The position numbers were made by a program, and so were the translations under genes. A stretch of DNA of 64,000 nt. Origin: Hydrangea macrophylla (taxonomy: Eukaryota > Streptophyta > Magnoliopsida > Cornales > Hydrangeaceae). Below the pieces are notes generated by a model. The model was not told where the DNA came from, ran no database searches, and saw only the letters and a list, made by a program, of their open reading frames with translations. Positions 21,661 through 32,965 of the stretch are shown here, piece after piece. Position 1 is the stretch's first letter. The number at the start of each line of letters is the position of its first letter. The stretch lies in contig CM066997.1 of assembly GCA_033977485.1 (NCBI GenBank), positions 72,510,634 to 72,574,633 on the forward strand, in the 5' to 3' direction.

Positions 21661-23072
21661 AGGCCTTCACCTCCATTACAAGGATCTTTTTTTTTCTTCT
21701 CCCTCAATCATCTTCATCCATTTGGATCTATATACAAGAAATATACAAGAAAGTTTTGGGAGACTTGAGAGAAATTTTGAAGAAAACCTTGGAGGAATTG
21801 AGAAGAAGTTTGAAGAATTAGAAGAGGAAGTTGGAAAGGTTCGAAAATCTTCAACAAACAAGAAGAAATCCCCGGAGTTATAGAGGTAACCTTCTAATCT
21901 TAGATAGAATTAGGTAAGATTCAATCACAATTCATAGATCTAGGATCTTTACACATTTTTAAAACCTCTCTTCTTACCTCATTTCATCACACACCACATA
22001 GAATCGTGATTGAATCCTTACTTGTTTTTATTGATTTGGATCTAATATGAGCCTTGGATTTAAGAAGTATGTAAAAGAATTTTTCACTTGGATTCTTTTT
22101 TTTTTCTTCAGACAAACTTTGATTTTACTACTTGTTTATATTTCCATTGGAAAACCCTGAGATCCTCAATAACTCATTGGATTCCCTTTAGCTTGGTCCT
22201 CTATGATCTTATGATTTATATGGCGATTAAGAGTGATCATAGTTATATCCACTTATGTCAGGATAGGTTCAAATCTTAGACCATGATTTGGATCTCCCAA
22301 TTAGAAATCTCATGGAATCCTCTCTATATTCTATAGAGGTTTAGGTGGATTTAGTTTCATTTTAGCCTCCAAAGACCATTAATTTGAGAGAAGAATAAGA
22401 TGTAATAAGTCTAAATTCCTCAAGGAACATGTATTTGGCAGAGCAATTAGGTGTAGTTTAAGTTTAGTTAAGGTTATAAACACCCATTTAACAAATAATG
22501 CAGTGAACTCATGAACTCATTGAGATCAAGGATTTTTAATTAAATCATGGTCCATGAGAGTTGAGTGAGACCAATTGGAGAATGTTCATAACTCATATAT
22601 ACATCACTAGAACTTTTGTTTTGATGAAATTTATACTTAGGATGGTTTGGCTCTTATGAGTTGTGAGTAGGTTGCTCTCTGTCCAAATTTTCGAACAGTG
22701 GGTTCATATTAAAATAAGTAAATTAGAGCCTTCACCAACTTCTTTTGACTTTAAATAAATTTTTCTATGAAGATTAAATGTGTTAGGAAGATACCCTACA
22801 AAGACAAAAGTGAGTCAGATAGTTTTACTATTTTTAAAAAATCATACAAAAACTCTGGACTGAGAGTTGAAACTTTCTGAGTGATGTCTGGTTATGACCC
22901 TATTCCTAGAGATTGCGCCATTGGATCTTTGATTTTCTTTTTGAGTTAGAAACTAGACTCACTAAGTCATAAAATACGCAAAAATCATTAAGATCCAACC
23001 ACAGAATTATTTTATTTTATTTTTGAAATTCTAGTCTACTTTTTGTAATTTTTACAAGGGAAATGTTTGGTA

Positions 23073-23226
23073 CACACACTTTTTGACACACTTTTTGACA
23101 CACTATGCTTTAAACACATGTAATTTGTGCTGTTTGAATTTTTCACACTTTTCTGTGCACCACTTACATAGCAGAAGGTACATGCATTTAAAGTTGTGTG
23201 TCAAAAAGTGTGTCAAAAAGTGTGTG
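23073..23226. mobile_element. MITE with TA target duplication inside LTR D
   Basis: 154 bp with inverted repeats of about 30 bp at both ends. Each arm holds two copies of a CACTTTTTGACACA-type unit; the ends are CACACACTTTTTGACACAC and its reverse complement. TA flanks both sides (23071-23072, 23227-23228). The related sequences at 19,921-21,037 and 41,538-44,083 lack this segment, so it is an insertion. TA duplication is typical of Tc1/mariner-derived MITEs; the ends are not those of Stowaway. Confidence 0.75.
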
Positions 23227-24276
23227 TATAACTTGAATAAAACTTGAATAACTCTAATCTAATGGACTCTTAATGTCCTAAGATCTAAACCTTGTCTTAA
23301 ATAATGTCAATTAAGTTTAAATCCAGAGGCTAGATGGTCCAAATTAATGAATATCACATAACTCATGTTCATGCATCATTCATGTATATTGATACTTAGG
23401 AGTAGGACTCATATTTAGTCTATGTTGCACTTAATTAAACCTATTTGAACATGACTAGGGATTCCTTCATATCATCTTGGGGCCATGGAATCACTATATG
23501 GACATTACATTGGCTCCTAATTGAGACTTGTATATCTATGGAAGTGCTATGGTTCCAACTAGTTAAAAGGAATTCAAAGTTATGTCAATTCATCCTCTAC
23601 TTGATAGATTTAAGGTAGAAGTTTAAGATCGATAATTTTATATCTTGTTTAAAGCATCTGAATCATTCTTTGTTTGGTAGCGCTTTTGAGGTACAATTTC
23701 TCAAACCTTCCTCTAGTTTATTTTACTTGTCAATTTTATTGATTTTCGACTCCATGCGTGATACCTTAGATTAGGTCCTGCCTTATGTGTATATGTGATT
23801 AGAGACCTTTCTTAATCTTTATTTTCTTGCATGCATCACACATTTAATATTCGCGGCGGGATCCCGGATAAGTTCTCTAGTTCCCTATTGCATATCATGT
23901 TCCTTGCTAATTGAATTACGTGGTTTTGGATGCTATTTTATCATTAGCAATCTTACACCCTTTCAAACATGCTTTTGTAATGTATATGTATATATGTATT
24001 AGGTGAGGGCATGCTTCGACTAGTAATTCGATTAAAAAAGATGTTGAGTAGAGGCCTATCACGAGATAGAATGAGAGGGGGTGTTTTAGTCCGCCAGGCT
24101 GCTTCCCCTCTCATTCCATAATCCCCGGACCCAGTTTGTCTTCAGTTTCGGAAAAGATCTGTTTGCTTTTAAAATGGTTTCTTCTTTTTCCTTTTAAAAA
24201 TTAAATGGCGGCTCTTTACATTTTGTTTTGAAAGAAATTGTTTTAAAAGTGGGCCTAAATGCCGGTATCCACAATT

Positions 24277-24295
24277 TGACGACTCTGTTGGGGAT
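24277..24295 (+). other. Primer binding site of element D, tRNA-Arg
   Basis: TGACGACTCTGTTGGGGAT starts three bases after the LTR end. One G-to-A change separates it from the site at 662. Confidence 0.75.
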
Positions 24296-25559
24296 CAAAC
24301 TTAGAATCTCTGGTTTCGTAGAACAAAATCTTTTATTTTAAGTTCACTCGAGGATTAGACTTGAAAGCATCCTTTTAAATTCAATTGATTAGTTTTTGTG
24401 TGCCTGTTGCATTGCACTTGCATGTCTCATCAGTCGATTCCATGAAACCATGACCTTGGAGACTCTGGGCAACCCGTTCGGTCAAGCCATCATGGGACTG
24501 TGTGATCACCCTTGATCTCGTACCATGTGTTGGTATATGAAACATCCTATCGGGTGTGTGTCAAGGGTCCCCTTATTTTAACCAAAACCCGGCCTTTTCG
24601 TGATAGCGTCTATAGAACCCTTCAATCTTAAGAAGTCAATTCTTGATTAGGATTATGTGCTAGGGAGTTTTGTATGCCCGAAAGGGATTACTTGAGATGA
24701 TGATGATGCTTACTTGATAAAAGATGTGTAACCTCATAATCACTTTTGAGCAATTCCTCTTCATGTCCTATGACATTTGAGAACATGTCGAATCTTGATT
24801 ATAAGATTACATCTCTTATATCATGTTTAGCTAAGCATCATTGATCTTGTATGTATCCGAATTCATGAAAAGTACAATGATAATTTGATCATGTGATCCT
24901 TCTACACAAAGAATTTTTAATCCATCTTTAAAAGTAAATGAATTTTTGCCAATTTTGTTCCAAAATTTTCAACCGCTCTTTCAAAAAAACAAAAGACCTT
25001 TGGAGTTCACTTTTTGATTAAAGCTCCACACTAATCTTTGTTAAGGTATATTTTCACATGATCATCTTCAAAGGAAAAATCAAAAAATATTGGGAATTGT
25101 TTTTGGGAGAAATGCTTTTCAAATGAATTTCAAGGCAAAATTTCAATCCAATCATCTTTGTTGAAGAATGTTTAACATCCTTGTTCTCAAAAGAATTCTC
25201 AAAGAATTATTTTCAAAAGATTTTATCATCCAAGAAATACTTTCCAAATGAATTTCAAAACTTTTTTAAAAGTTCAAACTTTGAAAAGGTAGCAACGATC
25301 ACAATGAATGGAGAAATTAGCGCACTTGACATGGATAAGGATTTTATGTGCTTATATGTCTTATATGTTAGGGTTAGAATTTCCTTTTTGATATATAGAA
25401 TAGGCACACACAAGCATCGCATCTATATGACACATGAATTATTCATTAACATTTATCACCAAGCAATTTGATAAAATTGACTAGAAAATATTAAAAAGAA
25501 AATAAATAAAATGAAAAGTCTTTCTTTAAATGAATCAAAATTAATTAAAATATATGGTC
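24296..25559 (+). other. Element D leader
   Basis: Untranslated region between primer site and gag. The frame at 25181-25471 has no recognisable domain. Long leaders are usual in Ogre-like elements. Confidence 0.5.
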
Positions 25560-27078
25560 ATAGGTGAAAAATAGAATTTGTTACAAGAACAGTCTGGTAC
25601 AGAGATTGCACTGCAAGGTTAGTTAGAAGAGAGATGGCACAGGAGGCAAACGTGAGAGAGATACCAGAATTAAGGGCCATAGTTGAACAACAGGCAGGAC
25701 AGATGAATAGGATGATGACCATTATATAAATAATGGCACGACAGCTGCCCATAGCTAACCCACTGGTAGCCAACCCTCCTCTGGTCGCAAGGGAGGAGGA
25801 TTGGTTTGATGATCAAGAAAGGGCTGAGGTACCGAAAGTAGAAAGGGAAAGGGTAGAGAAACAGAGAATTGAAGATGATGGCTGAAAAAAAAAAGAAAAA
25901 CTAGAAAGAGTAGTACGCAAAGCCTAAGGGTTCAATACTTACCTACTAGAGTTGGAAGGGTTACACGTACGACGGGGTTCATGAGATTACCCGCTGGGTT
26001 CAAGATGCCAGTATTTGATAAGTTTGATGGAATGGATTTCATATCTGAATGTGCATAGGGGCCTTTCAGCTATGTGGCTTGAGCACAACCATGATGGCTG
26101 TCTTGTTTCTACAAACATTAACTGGGGCTACTTTGTCATGGTACCTTACGCTTGAGCCGAATAAAAATAGAATCTGGAAAGAGGTCATAAAGTAGTTTGT
26201 GGCCCAATACGAGTATAATCAAGACCTAGACGTTATTGTCAGAGATCTAAAGACTACCAGGTAGGGGAATAAGGAATCATTTGCTGAGTACTTGTGCCGC
26301 TGGAGAGGGAAGGTAGCTAAAATGGTGCAAAGGCCAACTGAAAAAGAACAAATCTGAACACTGATGAAGAACCTCCAGCCCATTTACTACGAACGGATGA
26401 GATTTCAATCGATCAACACCTTTGCTAAAAGTATTTGATGTGGGAACTATGATTGAAGATGCAATATAAGAGGGGGCGATCAACAGAGAAGAACCAGTGA
26501 ACAGATATAGGCATCCGTACTACAGAACAGGAGCAGGGCACTCATGAGGTCATTCAGGACCTACAGATGTAAACGCGCTAAGTGAACCAGAGAAGAAGTT
26601 CGATATAACAAGAAGTTATCCGAAAAGAGGGGGGGATAAGCTGTTGAGAAAGTTTTTGGATATGGGGGTATTGTTGTCTATAGCTCTCGATAGGTTACTG
26701 GAAAACGGGCATCTTCATTTGTTGGAACCACGGCTGAGGTTGAACTCACCCCTCCCCCCCCCCCAAACTTCAAACCTGACCGATATTGTAAGTTCCATCA
26801 AGAGAAAGGACACTATACCGATCGATGCCTAAGGCTGAGACATGAAATCCAAGATTTGATAGACAAGAAACTAATATCCGAGCCTTCTACCAATCCACCA
26901 AATGTCACAAAGAACCCGCTACCGAATCATCACACAGTGCCGCCACCGCCAGGCATTTATTTCTTGAAGATAGAAGAAACTTCTTTCGATCCTTCTAATT
27001 TGATTACTAAGATTGGGAAACCAAGGGAATCGTATCAACCGCCAGAGGTCATGTCAATCTGCACAATCAGGAAATAGT
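25560..27078 (+). pseudogene. gag: Element D Gag
   Basis: Many stops. In pieces it reads: a helical N-terminal part (EIPELRAIVEQQAGQMNRMM), a charged linker, the retrotransposon gag domain (TGATLSWYLTLEPNKNRIW, YEYNQDLDVIVRDLKTT, then PIYYERMRFQSINTF), a Pro-rich linker (LLEPRLRLNSPLPPP) and a knuckle region, CKFHQEKGHYTDRCLRLRHE, in a different frame from its surroundings. The last part (PPEVMSICTIRK, 26856-27077) leads to the protease. Compared with this Gag, elements A and C keep only the C-terminal third. Confidence 0.8.
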
Positions 27079-28130
27079 CGGGGAAGGATTTTACTTTGGA
27101 GTGGTAGGCATCAGAAACTGATAACTCGGTCTGGTACAAAGAGAATTATGATCAAAGGATCGATCAGGTAGAAGACTTATGGTACGATAGTGACAAGGGT
27201 GAGGAAAAAGTTTTGGAAGTAACTGGGGTACAAGACAGCCTATGGGTAAAGGGAGGAGTTAGTCATTTAACTCGATTAGAAAGACACTTTAAGCCGCATG
27301 AGTTGAAATAAGACCATCAGGGTCAGGATTTTGGAAAAGAGAAAGGAAAGCTATACGAAGAAGAGGAAAAAGATAGGGTCTTAAAATAGATGAAAAAGAC
27401 ACAAGCAAACTTCACTATTTGGGGGCTATTGATCGCTTCTAAGCATCATAGGCAGGCAGTCCTTGACGCCCTTAATCAGTCGGATGTTTCCATTGATGTC
27501 ACCCTAGAGGATCTCGTTGGTATGATCAACAAGCCCAACTCTTGCTATCTCATTTACCATAACAAATCTACCACCTGGGGGGCCCGCTTATAATAGACTA
27601 TTGCATATCATCGTTGAATATCTAGGGAACTCTTTGCCCACTTGTCTTGTTGACAACGGGTCTGCGCTAAATGTATGCCTATTCCGAACAGCAAAGAGGA
27701 TGGGGCTTGATGAGTCAACATTTATACCATCAGAGCAAAAAGTAAGGGCCTATGACAATACTCAGCAATCGGTTATAGGGATTATTTTTCTAAATCTCTC
27801 CATCAGGATAGTGGAAAAGGAAATGGAATTTTAGATCATCGACATTCCTGCATCATTCAACTTGCTCTTAGAAAGATCATGGCTAGACAGCTTAGGTGCC
27901 ATCCCATCAACCATCCATCAAAAAGTAAAATGCATTTGGAAGATTAAAATTTGGATATTATAGGGGATAGTTGGATTCATCTGTTTGAAGCTTCATCTAG
28001 TGACCCAGTTTTGGAAGTACAAATGTAAGAGGAAAAAGCAAGCCTGGTTGGATTTGAATTCATTAATATGGTAGAAAATAGCAAACCGAAGGATTTCCTA
28101 CTACTTTATTTTGACCAATATGCAATTCCA
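27079..28130 (+). pseudogene. pol: Element D protease region
   Basis: An acidic linker leads to FTIWGLLIASKHHRQAVLDA and DVTLEDLVGMINKP, then after a break to LPTCLVDNGSALNV, the aspartic protease motif with the D-N-G-S variant of the Tat lineage, near 27,630-27,675. RAYDNTQQSVIGII, IDIPASFNLLLERSWLDSLG and AIPSTIHQKVKC match the rest of the fold. Several stops (near 27,590, 27,832 and 27,961) break it. Confidence 0.8.
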
Positions 28131-28474
28131 TTGATAGTTGGAATTATGAGAAAAATGGGGTTCTTCCTGGGGTTGGGTTTAGGAAAAAGCATCAAAGATT
28201 ACCAGAATTCCCAAACATCCTCACGTAAACCCACACTCACGGACTAGGATATCAGCCAACAAAGGAAGAAATGAGGAAAAAGAAGAAAGCGGCCGATGTG
28301 CCAATAGAGCCATACTTGAAAACTCTCAATGGGTATTTTATCAAGGAATGGGAGGATTTTTCGTTCTGTGGCTTTCTAGAGCCGTGGATGGATAATGTAG
28401 ATAAGCGTGTGATGTCAGGATTCAAGATATTCTATGCACATGACTTCTGTAATTATGAAGATCCTTACCTTTAG
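28131..28474 (+). pseudogene. pol: Element D G-patch-like region
   Basis: MRKMGFFLGLGLGKSIKDYQ is a glycine-rich G-patch-like motif. A basic and then aromatic tail follows (KKKKAADVPIEPYLKTLNG, EDFSFCGFLEPWMDN). Similar stretches occur between protease and RT in Tat/Ogre polyproteins. A stop (TAG) near 28,246 and one at 28,474 interrupt it. Confidence 0.6.
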
Positions 28475-29128
28475 GTGCCTACAAAATCTATCATTATTCA
28501 AGATTGGGTTGGTACATTAGATGGTTCGGCAATGAAAACTCTATTAAAGGAAAAACATGGGAAAGTCGAAGAGGGTAATCCTGGAAAGATCGTACAAGGG
28601 AATGGTTAGAACAAGGAGAGCAAGGAGAATAAAGCAGAGGGTGAAGAGCCAGAGGATGAAGAAGAGTCAAAAAATGAGGGAGAACCAGAAAATGGGGGAG
28701 ACCCAGAAAATGGAAGAGAGAAGAAAATGGGGAAGTTCCAGAGAATGAAAAAGAGACAAAGGACATTGAGCTTATATAAGGGTCAACAAAGAGTTGGTCT
28801 TTGAGTCTAGTGATTGGTATCCCCCTCCCCAGAGTCTATAATAACCCACATGAAGTGTCTTAATATCTCAATGTCTATTGTAATCACTCCTAAATATATC
28901 AATGAGAATGTGACTAATTCTGCTTACTCGATTGAGCATAATAATAACTGTGATGCATGTAATGAATGTGATGAAATACCAGATGAATTGCAAAAACTAA
29001 TCGAAAAAGAAAATGAATCTGCATGTAAAATCATAGAAAGCACTTTGACAATTAATTTGGGAAATGAAGACAATCCACAAAATGTTTCTATTGGCTCTAC
29101 ACTTAGTAATGAGGAAAGCAAAGAATGA
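28475..29128 (+). pseudogene. pol: Element D linker before RT
   Basis: Charged sequence rich in Glu/Lys/Arg, open in more than one frame (28557-28748 and 28814-29128). No domain was recognised. It probably corresponds to the hypervariable linker upstream of RT, or to the intron region described for Ogre elements; I cannot place splice sites. Confidence 0.4.
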
Positions 29129-29910
29129 ATCAATCTATTAAATGAGTTCAAAGATGTCTTCGCTTGGTCTTATGATGATATGCCAGGAATTAATCCAGAG
29201 ATAGTCCAACACCATATCCCCCTCTTCCCAAATTCTAAACCCCTAAAACAAAAATTGAGGTGAATGAGGCCTGAATGGGCGCTTAAAGTAAAAGATGAAG
29301 TAGAAAAGCAATTAAGAGCTGGATTCTTGATTGTCACTGAGTACCCAGAATGGGTCACTAACATTGTGTTGGTTCCAAAGAAGGATGGTCGTGTTAGGGT
29401 TTGTGTTGATTTCCGAGATCTGAAAAAAGCCAGCCCTAAGGATGACTTACCTTTACCCCATATTGATGTGCTAGTGGATATACCACGGGACATGAACTTT
29501 TGTCTTTCATGGATGAGTTCTTGGGGTATAATCAACTTTTAACGGTGCCAGAGGATAGGGAGAAGACTACTTTTATCACACCCTGGGGGACTTACTGTTA
29601 TAGGTTTATGCCATTTGAACTTAAGAATGCGGGTGTAACTTATCAAAGGGCTGCCACTACGTTACTACATGACATGATCCATAAGGAAGTGGAGGTATAT
29701 GTGGATGACATGATGGTAAAATCCAAAGAAAGGGGAGGGCATTTAGAGGCATCAAGGAAGTTCTTTGAGAGGATAAAAAAGTTTAGAATGAGGTTAAACC
29801 CGCAGAAGTGCACTTTTGAGGTTACCACGGGAAAGCTGTTAGGATTTCTCATTACACAGAGGGGGATTAAGGTAGACCAGACCAAAATTCAAGCCATCAC
29901 CGAAGAATAA
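29129..29910 (+). pseudogene. pol: Element D reverse transcriptase
   Basis: Two frames joined by a shift near 29,500. The first holds EVEKQLRAGFLIVTEYPEWV, VLVPKKDGRVRVCVDFRDLK and KDDLPLPHIDVLVD. The second holds FMDEFLGYNQLLTVPED, TPWGTYCYRFMPFELKNAGV and the catalytic VEVYVDDMMVKS, then LRLNPQKCTF-like and LLGFLITQRGI blocks. This is a standard Ty3/gypsy RT. It stops at 29908. Confidence 0.92.
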
Positions 29911-30489
29911 AAAAGAGTTGAGGGGATTTCTAGGTAGAATACAGTTCATCAGCCGTTTTATATCCAAACTTACCATGAACTGCGACCCATTGTTTAAATT
30001 GCTAAGGAAGGGGGAGAAATTTAAATGGGATAGCTAGTGTCAAAAACCTTTTGAAAAGATCAAAACCTACCTTCAAAACCCACCTGTCTCATCACCTCCC
30101 AAACCCAGAAAACCTTTGTTGCTATATCTATCTATGACCGATAACTCGATGGGGTGTATGTTGGTCTAAGAAGAAGAAGAGGGGCTTGTGGAGAAAGCAA
30201 CCATTATTTGAGTAAAAGGATGAGTGGATATGAGCTGAACTATTCGCAATTAGAAAAGGCCTGTTGGGCCTTGGTGTGGTGTACCTGTCGTCTTAGGCAT
30301 TACATGCTAGCCTTTCCCGTAACCTTGATATTTCGAATGGACCCACTCAAATACCTATTTGAAAAACCAGCCCTAACTAGTAGGATCTCCCATTGGACCA
30401 TGAGATATGTCACTTCCAAATCTATCAAAGGGAGAGCCGTCGCCGAATATCTAGCTGACCTTACCATAGAATCCAAGGAGAAATGTTGA
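29911..30489 (+). pseudogene. pol: Element D RNase H (first)
   Basis: After stops near 29,910 and 30,035, the connection and RNase H fold appear: YLSKRMSGYELNYSQLEKAC, WALVWCTCRLRHYMLAF, DPLKYLFEKPALTSRISHW and GRAVAEYLAD. It ends at 30489. Confidence 0.85.
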
Positions 30490-31030
30490 TGAAGGAGTAA
30501 TGGAGGTAAAAGAAGATTTATGGAGAATGTATTTCAATGGAGCCGCAAATCAGATAAGTTATGGGATCAGAATCATCCTTATATCACCTAGTGGGGCTCC
30601 TACCCTGCTTGTCGTTAAGCTTAAGTAGAATTCGACCAATAATACAATGGAATATGAAGCATGTATAATTGGGATGGAAGCAGCCTTGGCCCTGAAAATT
30701 GAGAAGATCGATGTCTTTGGGGATTCTAACTTCATAATATCGCAGGTGAGAGGTGATTAGAGAGTAAAACATGAGAAATTGAGACCATACCATGAATGCT
30801 TGGAGAGTTTGAAAGTGTAATTTAGAGAGATCTCATTTTACTACCCTCCCCATGAAGAAAACCAATTAGCTGATTCCCTAGCGACCCTAGCTTTAATGAT
30901 TCAAATCTCTGTAGGAGTTACCATGATCCCTTTATCCATCGAAGAAAGGACTCGACCCTCATTTCAGATGATAGCAGCCATTGAAGAAGAGAAGAGGTTG
31001 AAGTACCTTGGTACGTAGACATTTGGAGTT
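30490..31030 (+). pseudogene. pol: Element D second RNase H (aRNH)
   Basis: The region from YFNGAANQISYGIRIILISP through NNTMEYEACIIGMEAALALK, IEKIDVFGDSNFIISQVRGD and ENQLADSLATLA is a second RNase H with its D...E...D pattern. This extra domain marks the Tat lineage. Stops occur near 30,627, 30,758 and 30,820. Confidence 0.8.
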
Positions 31031-31480
31031 TTATTAAAAAGGGAGAATACCCTGAAGGGGCTTCAGAGAAGGATAAAAAGGCGATCGGAAGGTTTTCCGC
31101 TCAGTTTGTAATCTACGTTGGAAAATTATGGAAAAAGTCTTACACTTTTTATAATCTGGAATGTTTGTATGGGAGAGAAGCAAGAAAGATGATGAAGCAA
31201 ATACATGAAGGAGTTTGTGGACCTCACATGAGTGGACATATGTTATCTAAGAAGATAATTCGACAAGGATATTATTGGATAACTTTGGATAAGGATTGCT
31301 ATGAGTATGTTAGGAAATTCCATAAGTGCCAAATCCATGCAAATCTAATGCATACCCCACCTTCCTAACTTTATAGCATGACCACCCCTTGGCCATTCTC
31401 CGTATGGAGTATTGATATTATCGGTGAAGTGGTTCCAAAAGCCTCCAATGGACACCGTACATAATTGTGGCAATAGATTA
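31031..31480 (+). pseudogene. pol: Element D integrase, N-terminal part only
   Basis: A zinc-binding domain is visible: GRFSAQFVIYVGKLWKKSYT, EVCGPHMSGHM-like, YEYVRKFHKCQIHANLMHT. The core begins SVWSIDIIGEVVPKASNGH and breaks off at 31480 where the LTR of element H starts. The remainder is not found beyond H, so it was lost with the left part of D's 3' spacer. Confidence 0.85.
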
Positions 31481-32094
31481 TGATGATGCCAAAAAGTGGT
31501 AAGAGAAATTTAAGGAGAGAGATACGGTGGCACAACCAATTGTATGTGGTTCGGCCCCGTTAATAAGGTGACCTACGTCCATGGGTGCGTCAGTGTGCTT
31601 CACTAGCAGATCACCGGCGGGCCTGGTGAGCCAACAATTGGGGCGGCACAACCAGTAATACTGACCGGGTATATGCGTATCAGATGAATGTATATGCTAT
31701 TCTTTAAGATAAGAATGCGATCCCCTTGATGGGGGTGAGTGGCCTCTTTTATAGGTGCAAGAGGCCACCCGCAATAGGCAACTGATTTGATAAGGAAGCC
31801 TAATCTAATTACAAGTTGATGAGCACAAATCATGGGAGGTTTCCTAAATAGCTTAGGAAACTATCTACACCTTCCATTAGTCATCTGACTGATTTAGGAA
31901 ATTACTAAGCAGCTTAGCTATAGCACCTCGTGGAGTGCTGCTGAGTCACATTCCCAGGCTATGCATGCATCCCGAGCGATAGCACTTGAAAGACCCCAGG
32001 GTCAGTGGGCCATAGGCTCCCTTGTCGGATAATCCGTGTGCTCAGCTGCTGACGTGGAGGTTTAACTTGTAGCAGAATATTTCTGGGCGTATCA
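31481..32094 (-). repeat. Element H 3' LTR
   Basis: On the minus strand it starts TGATACGCCCAG after a purine tract and ends GGCATCATCA, giving TG...CA ends. A TATA box (CTATAAAAG, minus) lies at 31,745-31,754. Confidence 0.75.
31745..31754 (-). promoter_or_regulatory. TATA box of LTR H
   Basis: ACCTATAAAAGAGG on the minus strand, roughly 340 bp into the LTR. Confidence 0.5.
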
Positions 32095-32110
32095 GCTGCC
32101 CCCCATTTTT
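32095..32110 (-). other. Polypurine tract of element H
   Basis: AAAAATGGGGGGCAGC on the minus strand directly precedes the LTR start. Confidence 0.75.
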
Positions 32111-32489
32111 GGTGTTGATGTGATATCCTATCAGATGAAGTTTGAAAATTAAGACTGCTTCCGAGGAATCGTCCGATAAGAGGCCGGGACTCAACCCGGG
32201 GTGGGACCGGTCATGGTGGTCAGCCTGTGTATGGACCGAGCAGTGACCTTGTGGGCCCGAGTCCTACCTATGCTACGTGTTAGCTTGTGATTGGCCTAGT
32301 CAGGATCAAACGATGCCAGCGTGGATGTAATTGGACTGCTTCCATGATAATCGAACCGTCTCGTTGTGCATTTAATGCGCGTACCTTTTGAGGTGACGGT
32401 TCACGTGCCCGAGGTGACAACTGTCAGTCACTTTGGGCGGGAAAACATATGAGCTGTTGAATCTGTTTGATCTGAACCGTCCGTGGTTC

Positions 32490-32500
32490 CTATATAAAGG
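32490..32500 (+). promoter_or_regulatory. TATA box of the antisense ORF
   Basis: CTATATAAAGG on the plus strand, about 120 bp before a splice-donor-like CTGTAAGT at 32611-32618 and about 470 bp before the ORF. It lies between the polypurine tract and the ORF, not in the LTR, so the ORF may have had its own promoter. Confidence 0.6.
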
Positions 32501-32965
32501 AACACTTGTTCATTTCTTCAACTCTTTGCTGCAAAGACATACATTCCCGAGCAGTTTTGAGAGCAAACAATTCCTGGCCAAGATTTCTGAGCCATTTCTT
32601 GCGTTGATTTCTGTAAGTCCCTTTCCTTTTCGAGTTTCAATTTTCCATTCTCTTCCTTCTCTTTCCCTTTATCTTTCCTTTCCACGGTGAGGCTAGAGGG
32701 AGCAAGCCCGGTAGGCTTTGAGCAGGAGTGGGATTTCTTCTTCCTTAGGTTCTATTTTTTCTTTAAGTCAGGTGGCACATTAGGGCAGTTGAACCGATCG
32801 GGTGTTTCTGGGGTAGTCTTGAGAGAGTACCATTTTGTGTTTAGGACCATCTACTCTCTGCCTTTTAGGTTAGTGACCTTGCCCCCCTTGTATACCAGGC
32901 TCGGGGTTCCTGACCCATACCTTAGTCTTCATCTTCTTCCCCCTCTAGCTACTAAAACCCCAAGA

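Larger units (their letters stand above)
21038..24273 (+). repeat. Element D 5' LTR
   Basis: 3236 bp. It starts TTTAGACACCCC (TACAGACACCCC in the 3' LTR at 38679) and ends GGTATCCACA. Features are a GCGGCAC...GTGCCGC inverted repeat at 21,473-21,555, a TATA box CTATATAAGG at 21,651-21,660 and a MITE at 23,073-23,226. ORFs at 21108, 21399, 21676 and 22088 look accidental. Confidence 0.85.

Noticed and set aside
25181..25471. 96-codon ORF in the element D leader
   Set aside because: No gag similarity, Phe/Lys-rich from AT-rich DNA.
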